Positions 34,231 through 43,227 of a DNA stretch of 64,000 nucleotides are shown piece by piece. Position numbers and translations under genes: made by a program. Position 1 is the stretch's first letter. Every line of letters begins with the position of its first letter. The notes under the pieces were generated by a model. The model searched no databases. It saw only the letters and a program-made list of their open reading frames with translations, and was not told the origin of the DNA. Origin of the DNA: Mesorhizobium sp. SARCC-RB16n (GTDB lineage: Bacteria > Pseudomonadota > Alphaproteobacteria > Rhizobiales > Rhizobiaceae); assembly GCF_008520305.1 (NCBI RefSeq), contig NZ_ML703253.1:186001-250000 (forward strand), written 5' to 3'.

Positions 34231-35769
34231 TCACGGCTCGCCCTGCCCGATCGCCTCGCGCCGCTTGGCCATGTAAGCCTCGAGCTCTTCGCGCACGGCT
34301 ATGTCCATCGCCGGTTCGACATAGTCTTCCAGCGCCTTTTTCCACAGCCGCGTCGCGCGCGCGGTCGCGTCGAGGCCGCCGGCCTCCTGCCAGGCCTCGA
34401 AATTCTGCCAGTTGGAAAGCATTGGCTGGTAGAAAGCGGTGGCGTAGCGCTCAAGCGTGTGCGGCTCGCCGAAGAAATGGCCGCCGGTCGGTACCGCGCC
34501 CAGCGCCTCGACGGCAAGCTCCGCCTCGTCGACCACGATCGGGCGCAAAAACTCCATCATGTGCTGGATCATCTCGACGTCGATGATGAATTTCTCGAAC
34601 GATGCCGTCAGCCCGCCCTCCTGCCAGCCGGCGGCGTGGTAGACGAGATTGCCGTGGCCGAGCACCGCGCCCCACAGCGCCATCAGCGTCTCATAGGCGC
34701 CTTGCGCATCGGCGGCGTTGGAAGCCGAGCCGGGCGTCGTCCGGTATGGCAGGCCGTAGCACCGCGCCAATTGTCCGGAGGCGATGTTGGCCTTGGTATT
34801 TTCAGGCGTGCCGAAGGCCGGCGCACCCGACTTCATGTCGACATTGGACGTGAAGGCGCCATACATCACCGGCGCGCCCGGCCGCACCAGTTGCGTCAGC
34901 ACCACGCCGAACAGCGCCTCGGCATTCTGCTGCGCCAGGGCGCCGGCCAGCGTCACCGGGCTCATCGCTCCCATCAGCGTGAAAGGTGTCACCGCCACCG
35001 ACTGGCCATATTCGGCCATGGTCATCAGCCCTTCGGCCATCATCTCGTCGAAGCGGCGCGGCGAGTTGACCGAGATGATGGTGGCGATGCCGGGATCGTC
35101 CCGCATCTGATCGAGGGTGAGCCCGCGCGAAATCGCCATCATCTCGATGCCGTCCAGAGCCCTGCCCCGGCCGATCGCCGAAACATGAAAACTCTTGTCG
35201 GTCAGCGTCAGATTGGTGAAGTACGTATCGAGGTGGCGTGAATTGGCCGGCAGCTCGACCGGTGCGCAGACCTGGTTGCCGAGCATGTGGACGCAGTTGA
35301 AATGCTGCGCCAGCCTGGTGAGATCAGCATAGTCGTGCAGATTGCCGGCGCGGCGGCCGCGCTCCATGTCGTGCACATTGGGAGGACCGGCCACAAGCGT
35401 GAAATTGATGGTGTTGCCACCGAGGTGGACGGCATTGGCCGGGTTGCGTGGTGTCAGCGTATAGTCGGACCGCGTCGTCTTCAGCGCCTCGTCGACCATG
35501 CCGCGATCGATGCGCACATTGGCCGAGGCGTGATCGACCCTGGCGCCGGCCTTCTCGAACAGCGCCAGCGCACGAGGGCTCATCACCTCGATGCCGAAAT
35601 TCTCCAATATGTGCATCGACGCCTGGTGGATCGCCTCGATCTGGTCTGATGACAGCAACGCCATCGGCGGATAGGGATTGATCACCCGTCTGGGCGGCAG
35701 CTGCGCGATGGGCGCTGGCCCCCTGTTGCTGGTGCGCTCGGCGCCGCGCTTGCGTCTTGGTTCGGTCAT
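34231..35769 (-). CDS. MttB-family corrinoid methyltransferase without pyrrolysine
   Basis: A 512-residue trimethylamine-methyltransferase (MttB) superfamily protein (DYTLTPRNPANAVHLGGNTI, ... VLGHGNLVYHAAGWQEGGL, ... GHFFGEPHTLERYATAFYQP). No in-frame amber codon interrupts it, so it is a pyrrolysine-free member, a group that includes glycine betaine methyltransferases. It would move a methyl group from a quaternary amine to a corrinoid protein; no corrinoid protein gene is in the window. Its position before the DMGDH-like gene fits betaine to dimethylglycine to sarcosine. The first 30 residues are basic and probably not conserved, so the start (ATG 35769) is moderately sure. Confidence 0.85.
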   Translation of the reverse strand: MTEPRRKRGAERTSNRGPAPIAQLPPRRVINPYPPMALLSSDQIEAIHQASMHILENFGIEVMSPRALALFEKAGARVDHASANVRIDRGMVDEALKTTRSDYTLTPRNPANAVHLGGNTINFTLVAGPPNVHDMERGRRAGNLHDYADLTRLAQHFNCVHMLGNQVCAPVELPANSRHLDTYFTNLTLTDKSFHVSAIGRGRALDGIEMMAISRGLTLDQMRDDPGIATIISVNSPRRFDEMMAEGLMTMAEYGQSVAVTPFTLMGAMSPVTLAGALAQQNAEALFGVVLTQLVRPGAPVMYGAFTSNVDMKSGAPAFGTPENTKANIASGQLARCYGLPYRTTPGSASNAADAQGAYETLMALWGAVLGHGNLVYHAAGWQEGGLTASFEKFIIDVEMIQHMMEFLRPIVVDEAELAVEALGAVPTGGHFFGEPHTLERYATAFYQPMLSNWQNFEAWQEAGGLDATARATRLWKKALEDYVEPAMDIAVREELEAYMAKRREAIGQGEP

Positions 35770-35979
35770 GCCGGCATCAAAGCTTCGGCAGCGTTGCCGG
35801 TCTGTCAGAAATACGCCGTTTGCCGGCGTGATTTTAGCCAAGGCGGCATATCTGCAACGTCTGTTTAGAAAAAGCGACAATCGGCGTCGGAATACCGATA
35901 TGGCATTTTCTCGCCTGCCGACGAAGCGTTAACGGCGGCAGCAAGATTCCCTTTATGATTTCGGCCTATTGCTCATCCA

Positions 35980-36570
35980 ATGCACAGGTCGAGTTTTAGT
36001 AAAATTGTAGCGGTTGGCGTGCTGCTTGCACTTTCGGCCTGCGCGACTGCACCCAGTCACATCAACAATGTCTGCGCCGTCTTCGACCAGAATGACGGCT
36101 GGTTCGACAATTGGCAGTCGGCGGCCGAGCGCGCCTCCCAGAAATACGGCGTGCCGGTGCCGGTGCTGATGGCCACAGTGCGCAAGGAATCCGGCTTCAA
36201 GAGCAATGCCCGGCCGCCGCGCACCAAGCTGCTCGGCTTCATTCCGTGGAAGCACGTCTCCTCGGCCACAGGCTTCTCGCAGGCGCTGGACGGCACCTGG
36301 TCGCAATATCAGAGCGAAACCGGCAACTGGGCGGCGCGGCGCACGAAATTCGCCGACGCCGTCGACTTCGTCGGCTGGTATCATTCCAAGACATCAGACG
36401 CATACGGCGTCGCGCGCAACGACACCTACAACCTTTACCTCGCCTATTACCTCGGCTGGACCGCCTATGGCCGAGGCAATCGGGGCGATGCCGGCGTCCA
36501 GGGCTATGCACGGGCTACCGACAAAATGGCCCGCGACTATGAAGCGCAGCTGCGGCAGTGCGGAAGCTGA
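35980..36570 (+). CDS. Lytic-transglycosylase-like lipoprotein
   Basis: A 196-residue protein with a lipoprotein signal (VGVLLALSAC, lipobox LSAC, Cys at 23). The body has an SLT-type core: VPVPVLMATVRKESGFKSNA, where the Glu of KESGF is the expected catalytic acid, and a later LYLAYYLGWTAYGRG. It would cut or trim peptidoglycan glycan strands from a membrane-anchored site in the periplasm. No clear ribosome site precedes ATG 35980. It is convergent with the peptide-importer ATPase gene, 14 bp away. Confidence 0.75.
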   Translation: MHRSSFSKIVAVGVLLALSACATAPSHINNVCAVFDQNDGWFDNWQSAAERASQKYGVPVPVLMATVRKESGFKSNARPPRTKLLGFIPWKHVSSATGFSQALDGTWSQYQSETGNWAARRTKFADAVDFVGWYHSKTSDAYGVARNDTYNLYLAYYLGWTAYGRGNRGDAGVQGYARATDKMARDYEAQLRQCGS

Positions 36571-36584
36571 CACTCAACCCCAGG

Positions 36585-38918
36585 TTAGTGCCGCCTTGTC
36601 GTATCTTTCGGCTTTGAAACACCGGTTTCGGAAACCTCGTCGCGGACTTCGTGACGACGGGCCCGCAAGACGGCGTCCGCGTCCTCGGCAGCCTTTCCGG
36701 TCGCATCGGCTTCCGCATTGGCATTTTTGCCGCTCGGGCGCGCCGGCGGCGAACCGGCAAAGCCTGGACCTTCGCCATGCGCCGCATCATCCGGCACGCC
36801 CTCATGGGCGGCGTGTTCCTTGTCGAACTTGATCACCGGCTCCATGGTCTTGAGCACGTCGTCGGAAAGCCAGCACAGGCTCATATGGCCATCGCCGAGG
36901 TTCTTGACCGGCGGCACCTTGGTCTCGCACAGATTGTCCGGCACCAGCTTCTTGTAGCCGCAGCGCGTCTGGAACGGGCAGCCGGACGGCGGGTTCATCG
37001 CCGAGGGGATGTCGCCTTCCAGCACGATGTGTTTCTTGACCACGCTGGTGTCGGCAATCGGGATCGCCGACAGCAGCGCCTCGGTATAGGGGTGGTAGGG
37101 CGGCGCGAAGATCTGGTCCGTCGTGCCCTGCTCGACGATATAGCCGAGATACATCACGACGACGCGGTCAGCGATGTAGCGCACGACGGAGAGATCGTGG
37201 CTGATGAACAGCATCGTCGTCTTGTTCTTGCGCTGGATGTCCATCAGCAATTCGGTCACAGCCGCCTGCACCGAGACGTCGAGCGCCGAAACCGGCTCGT
37301 CGGCCACCACCACCTTGGCATCGCCGGCAAAGGCGCGGGCCACGCCGATGCGCTGCTTCTGGCCGCCGGAAAGCTGGCGCGGCTTGCGGGTCTCGAAGGC
37401 ACGCGGCAACTTCACCAGGTCGAGCAGCTCCAGCATGCGCTTGCGCCGGTCGGCGACCGTCTTGCCGACATTGAATTTTTCGAGCGTGCGGATGATCTGC
37501 GATCCGACCGAATGGCTGGGGTTGAGCGTGTCGAACGGATTCTGGAACACCATCTGGATCGACGACACGGTGTCGACGCTGCGGCTCTCGATGCCGGTCG
37601 ACTGGATTTCCTTGTTGCCCAGCGTCACGCTGCCGGAACTGGCCGTCTCCAGTCCGAGCAGCACCTTGGCCAGGGTCGACTTACCGCAGCCGGATTCGCC
37701 GACGATGGCGACCGTCTCGGATTCGCGCGCCATGAACGATATCGTCTCGTTGGCCTTGACGACACGGCCCTCGCTCGAGCCGAACACCTCGCTGCCGCCG
37801 ACCTTGTAGTATTTCCGGAGGTCCTCGATCTTGAGCACCGGCGCGCCGGGCACGACGCGCTCATTGACCTTCTTGGCGCCGGGCGGCAGCGCTTCCCAGT
37901 CGATCTCGTTGAAGCGTACGCAACGCGAGAAGTGGCCTTCGTGTCCCGCGACTTCGACCATCGGGATCTCGGCGGCGTTGCAGACGCCCTCGACGAAATG
38001 ATGGCAGCGCGGACCGAAATTGCAGCCCTTCGGCCGCTCGTGCGGCAGTGGCAATTGGCCGGGGATAGAGATCAGTGGCCGCGAGTTCTTGTCGGCGCCC
38101 GGCAGCGGGATCGAGCGGAACAGCCCCTGGGTATAGGGATGACGCATCCGGTCGAAAACGTCCTTGATCTTGCCGGTCTCCACCGCCTCGCCCGAATACA
38201 TCACCGTGATGCGGTCGCAGGTCTCAAGAATGAGGCCGAGATTGTGCGAGACGAAGATCATCGAGGTGCCGAATTTTTCGCCCAGCCCCTTGACCAGTTC
38301 GACGATGCCCGCCTCCACCGTCACGTCGAGCGCCGTGGTCGGTTCGTCGAGCAGAAGCAGCGCCGGCTTCGACAGCAGCGCCATGGCGATGACGATGCGC
38401 TGCTGCTGGCCGCCGGACAGCTGGTGCGGATAGGAGCGCATCATGCGCTCCGGGTCGGGAAGCTTGACCGAGCGCACCATTTCGAGCGCGCGTTTATAAG
38501 CCTCTTCCTTCGACACCTTGTCGTGGATCAGCGGCACTTCCATCAGCTGCTGGCCGATCTTCATCGCCGGATTGAGGCTGGCCATCGGCTCCTGGTAGAT
38601 CATGGCGATCTTGTTGCCGCGGATGGCGCGCAGCTCCTCCTCGGAGAGCTCGCCCATGTCCTTGCCCTGGAACTTGATCTTGCCGCCGACGATCTTTCCG
38701 ATGTTGGACAGGTCGCGCATGATGCCGAGCGACACGGTCGACTTGCCGCAGCCGGATTCACCGACGATGCCCATCGCCTCGCCCGGCATGACCGTGCAGG
38801 AAAAATCCATGACGGCCGGTATCTCGCCCTTGCGGGTGAAGAAGGAGATCGACAGGTTCTCGATCTCGATGATCGGCCCATTGGTCGGGTTGGCGGGATT
38901 TCGAACTGCCTCGTTCAT
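36585..38918 (-). CDS. Fused peptide-importer ATPase (DppD-DppF type)
   Basis: A 777-residue protein with two full ABC ATPase domains in one chain. Walker A GESGCGKST occurs at about 53-61 and again at about 405; each half has its signature (HQLSGGQQQR and RQLSGGQKQR), Walker B and the oligopeptide-type C-terminal cysteine motif (CNFGPRCHH and CPFQTRC) expected to hold an iron-sulfur cluster. The last 60 residues are a low-complexity charged tail. It powers the permease pair encoded upstream. ATG 38918 has GGAG eight bases upstream. Confidence 0.88.
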   Translation of the reverse strand: MNEAVRNPANPTNGPIIEIENLSISFFTRKGEIPAVMDFSCTVMPGEAMGIVGESGCGKSTVSLGIMRDLSNIGKIVGGKIKFQGKDMGELSEEELRAIRGNKIAMIYQEPMASLNPAMKIGQQLMEVPLIHDKVSKEEAYKRALEMVRSVKLPDPERMMRSYPHQLSGGQQQRIVIAMALLSKPALLLLDEPTTALDVTVEAGIVELVKGLGEKFGTSMIFVSHNLGLILETCDRITVMYSGEAVETGKIKDVFDRMRHPYTQGLFRSIPLPGADKNSRPLISIPGQLPLPHERPKGCNFGPRCHHFVEGVCNAAEIPMVEVAGHEGHFSRCVRFNEIDWEALPPGAKKVNERVVPGAPVLKIEDLRKYYKVGGSEVFGSSEGRVVKANETISFMARESETVAIVGESGCGKSTLAKVLLGLETASSGSVTLGNKEIQSTGIESRSVDTVSSIQMVFQNPFDTLNPSHSVGSQIIRTLEKFNVGKTVADRRKRMLELLDLVKLPRAFETRKPRQLSGGQKQRIGVARAFAGDAKVVVADEPVSALDVSVQAAVTELLMDIQRKNKTTMLFISHDLSVVRYIADRVVVMYLGYIVEQGTTDQIFAPPYHPYTEALLSAIPIADTSVVKKHIVLEGDIPSAMNPPSGCPFQTRCGYKKLVPDNLCETKVPPVKNLGDGHMSLCWLSDDVLKTMEPVIKFDKEHAAHEGVPDDAAHGEGPGFAGSPPARPSGKNANAEADATGKAAEDADAVLRARRHEVRDEVSETGVSKPKDTTRRH

Positions 38919-38966
38919 GGGTCGCTCCAATCCAAATTGTACCAGATACGGGTCAAGGCCCGTCAA

Positions 38967-40124
38967 TCAGTCTTTCATCGATTGCTCGCGCAGCGAATCG
39001 GCCAACAGGTTGAGCCCCAGCACGAACGACATCAGCGCGATCGTCGGCGGCAGTGCCGGGTGGATGAAGGAGCGCAGCAATCGGCTGGCGTCCTTGATCG
39101 CGGTGCCCCAGTCCGGGCTCTCGGGCGCAAGGCCGAGGCCGAAATAACCCAGCGTGCCGAGCAGGATGGTGGTGTAGCCGATGCGCAGGCAGGCATCGAC
39201 GATCAGGGGTCCGCGTGCATTGGGCAGGATCTCCCACAGCATGATGTACCAGGGCGATTCACCGCGCGTCTGCGCTGCCGCCACATAGTCGCGCGTCTTG
39301 ATGTCCATGGTCAGCCCGCGCACGATGCGGAACACGCCGGGGCTGGAGGCGAACACCACCGCCACGAAGATGTTGAGCTGGTTCGGATCGATATGCACGA
39401 TCTTCAGCGGATCCCTGTCGAAGACAAGGCCGAGATAGATCCAGCCGCCGACGATAAGCGTCAGGCCGAGCAGGATGTAGATCCGGTCCGGCCGGTTCTT
39501 GTAGCGTGTCCAGAACAGCACGCAGAAGAAGATGATCGGAAACAGGAAGAAGACGCCGGCCAGCGCATAAGGGATCGGCGTGTCCATGATGCCCGGCGTC
39601 ACCAGGAGGTAGAACAGCAGGATCACCGGGAAGGCCAGCACGAGGTTGGCCAGGAACGACAGGATGGAATCGATCTTGCCGCCGTAATAACCGGCCGGCA
39701 GGCCGAGCGTGATGCCGACCATCAGTGCGAAACCGGTCGCGGCGGGCGCGATGATCAGCACGATCTGGCTACCATAGACCATGCGCGAAAAGACGTCGCG
39801 TGCGAGCTTGTCGCCGCCGAACAGATAGACGAGCCCCGATTGCGGTTCGATGGCGCCCGGCAGCGTGTCCTTCATGATCGGGATCTGGCCGAGCGGATCG
39901 AAAGGCGAGATGGTTGAGGCGAAGATGGCCGTGAACAGCCAGAACAGGCAGATGAAGACGCCGGCAATGCCGACGCCGCTGTCGAACAGCTGGCCGTAGA
40001 GCGCGAGCTTCTTCTTGTAGATGAAGCTCGCGCCCATGACGATGGCGAGCGCGAGCCAGACCGGCCAGAAGCGCCAGAGCACTTCGAGGATGATGGCGGA
40101 GGCGCTGATATATTGGGCTTGCAT
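38967..40124 (-). CDS. Peptide-type ABC permease (DppC-like)
   Basis: A 385-residue inner-membrane permease. Residues 1-100 contain two spans; a large insertion (about 170-240) adds three further hydrophobic segments (FPVILLFYLLVTPGIMDT, VFFLFPIIFFCVLFW, IYILLGLTLIVGGWIYLGL) not found in standard DppC. The C-terminal EAA loop (YVAAAQTRGESPWYIMLWE) is typical. Its ATG (40124) follows the partner permease stop by 11 bp and has GGGAGAAGG upstream. Confidence 0.83.
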   Translation of the reverse strand: MQAQYISASAIILEVLWRFWPVWLALAIVMGASFIYKKKLALYGQLFDSGVGIAGVFICLFWLFTAIFASTISPFDPLGQIPIMKDTLPGAIEPQSGLVYLFGGDKLARDVFSRMVYGSQIVLIIAPAATGFALMVGITLGLPAGYYGGKIDSILSFLANLVLAFPVILLFYLLVTPGIMDTPIPYALAGVFFLFPIIFFCVLFWTRYKNRPDRIYILLGLTLIVGGWIYLGLVFDRDPLKIVHIDPNQLNIFVAVVFASSPGVFRIVRGLTMDIKTRDYVAAAQTRGESPWYIMLWEILPNARGPLIVDACLRIGYTTILLGTLGYFGLGLAPESPDWGTAIKDASRLLRSFIHPALPPTIALMSFVLGLNLLADSLREQSMKD

Positions 40125-40135
40125 GCGCCTTCTCC

Positions 40136-41170
40136 CTACTGAACGCGGATGCGCGGATTGAGGAACGCGTAGCCGACGTCGGAAATGAGCTGCGTGATCA
40201 GGACGATGAACACCGAGACCAGCGAACAGCCGAGCAGAAGATCGATGTCGTTGTTGCCCGCGGCCTCGACCAGCGTGTAGCCGAAGCCCTGGTAGCGGAA
40301 CATCACCTCGACGATGACGACGCCGGTGAGCAGCCACGGAAACTGCAGCATGATGACAGTGAAGGGCGCGATCAGAGCATTGCGCAGCGCATGCTTGACC
40401 ACCACGTTGCCAAACGAAAGGCCCTTCAATCGGGCGGTGCGGATATATTGCTGCGTCATCACCTCGACCATCGAGGCGCGTGTCATGCGCGCGATGTAGC
40501 CGATGCCGTAGATCGCCAGAGTGATCACCGGGAGCGTGAAGTTATAGAAGGTGATGCCCTGGCTCGCTGATGCCGCCGAGCCGTTCAGCCAGCCGAGCCA
40601 GGAGGCGAAGATGACGGTGAAGATGACGCCGGACACATATTCGGGCGTCGCCGTCGAGGCGATCGAGGCGACCGACAGCACGCGATCGGTGCGCGACCCC
40701 TCCCGCATGCCGGCAAGGATGCCGACCAGCAGCGAGACCGGCACCATGACCCCCAGCACGCAGAGCATCAGAATGCCGGTGGCGCCGAGCGCTGGAAACA
40801 GCTTGGCTCCGACCGTGGTCTTGAACTTGGTCGAGCAGCCGAAATCACCTTCGATCACGCCGGAGAAAGTCGGCACGACCGGGTCATTGCAGAACGAGAA
40901 GCGCTGTGTCGTCTTGCCGGTCGCCGGGTCCGTGATCGGCTGCTTGGGCACGACGCCGAGCCATTGGCCATAGCGGACGAAGAAGTTCTGGCGATAGCCG
41001 TGATTGACCAGCCAGCTTTCGAGCTGCTCGGCCGATGTGTGCATTTCTGTCTGGCTGATCGCCAGCTTCTTCAGATTGGGTTCGAGATTGACGAGGAAGA
41101 ACACGACCAGCGTCAGGCACAGCATCGTGAGCAGGATCGTGCCGATGCGTCTGATGATGAATGAGAACAT
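40136..41170 (-). CDS. Peptide-type ABC permease (DppB-like)
   Basis: A 344-residue permease opening MFSFIIRRIGTILLTMLCLT, the usual DppB start, with about six spans and the EAA loop YIRTARLKGLSFGNVVVKHA. Between spans 1 and 2 is a periplasmic stretch of about 90 residues with a Cys pair (FCNDP, FGCSTKF) that could form a disulfide. It is first of the permease genes after the binding-protein gene and is separated from it by two strong stem-loops. Confidence 0.85.
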   Translation of the reverse strand: MFSFIIRRIGTILLTMLCLTLVVFFLVNLEPNLKKLAISQTEMHTSAEQLESWLVNHGYRQNFFVRYGQWLGVVPKQPITDPATGKTTQRFSFCNDPVVPTFSGVIEGDFGCSTKFKTTVGAKLFPALGATGILMLCVLGVMVPVSLLVGILAGMREGSRTDRVLSVASIASTATPEYVSGVIFTVIFASWLGWLNGSAASASQGITFYNFTLPVITLAIYGIGYIARMTRASMVEVMTQQYIRTARLKGLSFGNVVVKHALRNALIAPFTVIMLQFPWLLTGVVIVEVMFRYQGFGYTLVEAAGNNDIDLLLGCSLVSVFIVLITQLISDVGYAFLNPRIRVQ

Positions 41171-41228
41171 TGTGCCCCCCTGCCGGCCGGGTTGGGGTCA
41201 GATATGGTCAACCCTGTTTCGAAAACCT

Positions 41229-41303
41229 TGTGACGTCACACCGTCGCTGCAAGGCATGCAGCGACGGAGATGCCGAAGAAGCGAAGGGCAACCCTTCGCT
41301 TCT
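41229..41303 (-). other. Palindrome plus two strong stem-loops between binding-protein and permease genes
   Basis: Three symmetric elements stand in a row in the 146-bp gap. TGTGACGTCACA (41229-41240) is a perfect 12-bp palindrome. CCGTCGCTGC/GCAGCGACGG (41241-41267) has a 7-base loop. AGAAGCGAAGGG/CCCTTCGCTTCT (41277-41303) has a 12-bp stem and 3-base loop. None is followed by a U-run on the minus strand. Such structures typically protect the 3' end of the binding-protein mRNA and reduce read-through. Confidence 0.7.
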
Positions 41304-41316
41304 ATCGAGCGATATG

Positions 41317-42975
41317 TCACGCCTGATCGAGCCAGACCTTGCCGAAGTCGTGCTCGTAGGTGGGGTGCATCGAGTGGTTCTTCACCTCGGGCTTGATGTT
41401 GATGTAGAGCTTGCGCCAGTAGGGCTGGATGATGATGCCGGAATCCTGCAGCATCTGCTCGACATCCTTCATCACCACCTTGCGCTTCTCCGCATCGGCT
41501 ATGCCGAGGGCCTCGTTGACCTTCTTGTCGAAGTCCGGATTGGCATAGGCCGTCTCGTTCCAGGCTTCGCCGGAGCGGTAGGCGATGGCGATGACCTGGA
41601 TGCCCAGCGGACGCATGTTCCAGTTGGTTTCCGAGAACGGATACTTTGTCCAATCATTCCAGAAGGTCGAGCTCGGCAGCACGGTGCGCTTCACCTTGAT
41701 GCCGGCTTCGCGCAGCTGGGCCGCGATCGCGTCCGTGGTGTTCTTGTGATAGTCCTCGTCATTGCTGATCAGCTCGTGCTCGAAATCGATCACGCCGGCT
41801 TCGGTCAGCATCTGCTTGGCCTTAGCCATATCGCGGGGGATCTTCGGAAGCGCGACATATTCCGGATGGATCGGCGCGACATGGTGGTTTTCCGCCGGTG
41901 TGCCGGCATTGCCGTAGCCGAGCTGCAGCACCACCGAATTGTCGACCGCCAGGCACATTGCCTGACGCACCTTCTGGTCGCCATAAGGCTTGGCGTTGAC
42001 ATTGAAGCGCGACACCACGGTTGCCGCCGTCACCACTTCCGAAACCGGAGCGCCGACACCTTCGATAATCTTGACGTAGTCGGCCGTCGTCTCGTGATTG
42101 GTCTGCACCTCGCCCGATTCGAAGGCCGAAACGGTTGCTGCCGGATCGGTGCCGTAGTCGATGAACTCGACGCCGTCGAGGAATGCCTCGCCCTGCCACC
42201 ACTTGCCGGTCGTGCGGCGCTTGTAGACCACCTTCTGGCCGACATCGTAGGAGACGAGCTCGAACGGACCGGTGCCGATCGGGCAGTTCTTGAAGTTGGC
42301 GCCCTTCTCGTCGAAGCTCTTGTGGACGACGAGGCCGGGATAGTCGCACAGGTTGGCGATGAGCGCGATGTCGGGCTTGGTGAGCTTCAGCTTGACCGTC
42401 ATGTCGTCGACCTTGACGATCGAGCCTTCGCTCAGCTTCTTGGTCTTTTCGTCGACGAGGCTGCCGAGGCGGCCCGGCATGGAATTGCCTGCTGCGTTCT
42501 TGTCGGCCCAGCGGGTGAAATTGTAGATCACGTCATCGGCGGTGAACTTGTCGCCATTGTTCCATTCGACGCCCGGCCGCACATGCAGTGTGTATTCGGT
42601 GGCGTCGTCGTTGATGTCCCAGCTTGCCAGGAGATAGGGCGCGAACGTGTACTCTTTGGTGTACTTCACCAGCGGCTCGAGCGCCTGGCGCTCGGCATTG
42701 GCAATTTCGGACCAGTCCGCCGTGCGCGGATCCTTGGGATCCTTGATCGACATCGCCACCTTCAGCACGCCGCCCTTCTTGCCCTTCACGTCCTCGGCCT
42801 TGGCCGGGGTCGGAGCGGCAAGGCCGAGCAGGCCATAAGCCATCGCCGTCGAAGCGCCGAAGATGCTGGCCAGCGCCAGGAATTCGCGACGATCGACCTT
42901 ACCCGACTTGGCTTCTTCGGCCATCGCCAGGATGTGATCCGGAACGCTGTCGCCATTGCTCTTGTAGATTGTCAT
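41317..42975 (-). CDS. Peptide-type ABC substrate-binding protein with Tat signal
   Basis: A 552-residue SBP_bac_5 protein. The N-terminus carries [15 protein letters not shown] at about 28-42, a Tat-type twin-arginine motif, followed by a hydrophobic stretch and an AKAE cleavage-like site near 60. The mature part shows the family blocks [20 protein letters not shown] and [13 protein letters not shown]. The cargo is unknown; the nearby MttB/DMGDH genes are not in the same operon, so betaine is only a guess. It is first in a four-gene minus-strand operon. Confidence 0.88.
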   Translation of the reverse strand: MTIYKSNGDSVPDHILAMAEEAKSGKVDRREFLALASIFGASTAMAYGLLGLAAPTPAKAEDVKGKKGGVLKVAMSIKDPKDPRTADWSEIANAERQALEPLVKYTKEYTFAPYLLASWDINDDATEYTLHVRPGVEWNNGDKFTADDVIYNFTRWADKNAAGNSMPGRLGSLVDEKTKKLSEGSIVKVDDMTVKLKLTKPDIALIANLCDYPGLVVHKSFDEKGANFKNCPIGTGPFELVSYDVGQKVVYKRRTTGKWWQGEAFLDGVEFIDYGTDPAATVSAFESGEVQTNHETTADYVKIIEGVGAPVSEVVTAATVVSRFNVNAKPYGDQKVRQAMCLAVDNSVVLQLGYGNAGTPAENHHVAPIHPEYVALPKIPRDMAKAKQMLTEAGVIDFEHELISNDEDYHKNTTDAIAAQLREAGIKVKRTVLPSSTFWNDWTKYPFSETNWNMRPLGIQVIAIAYRSGEAWNETAYANPDFDKKVNEALGIADAEKRKVVMKDVEQMLQDSGIIIQPYWRKLYINIKPEVKNHSMHPTYEHDFGKVWLDQA

Positions 42976-43131
42976 GACTAACTCCCATTGTTGGCTTTCC
43001 GCCGATTAACATTCCGCATCCGGGCCATGATGTCAAAGACGGCGTGGATTGGGAACATGTTAGCGAATGTGCAACTTTGGGAGGGGAGCGGTTCGCGCGA
43101 TAGCGACAGTCTTGGCGCAAAATTGCTAGTG

Positions 43132-43162
43132 CGCCCAGATTTCGCCAAAATCTCTTTGGGCG
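43132..43162 (-). terminator. Bulged stem-loop after tamB
   Basis: CGCCC-AGATTT pairs with AAATCT and, after a 4-base bulge, GGGCG. It lies about 66 bp past the tamB stop. There is no U-run, so this is only a candidate. The remaining 150 bp to the binding-protein gene should hold that operon's promoter. Confidence 0.35.
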
Positions 43163-43227
43163 ATTAAACTGGGACATTCGCACCGGTTACGACAGCGCCA
43201 GTTGCGGCCAGGACAAGGGCCAGACCC

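Noticed and set aside
34231-35769. Pyrrolysine (amber) codon in the MttB-like gene
   Set aside because: The frame is open from start to stop with no in-frame TAG, so it is a pyrrolysine-free family member.
36651-39917. Open frame of over 1000 codons antisense to the peptide-importer ATPase and permease genes
   Set aside because: A shadow of high-GC coding DNA. The opposite strand has full ABC domains with motifs, whereas this frame has none.
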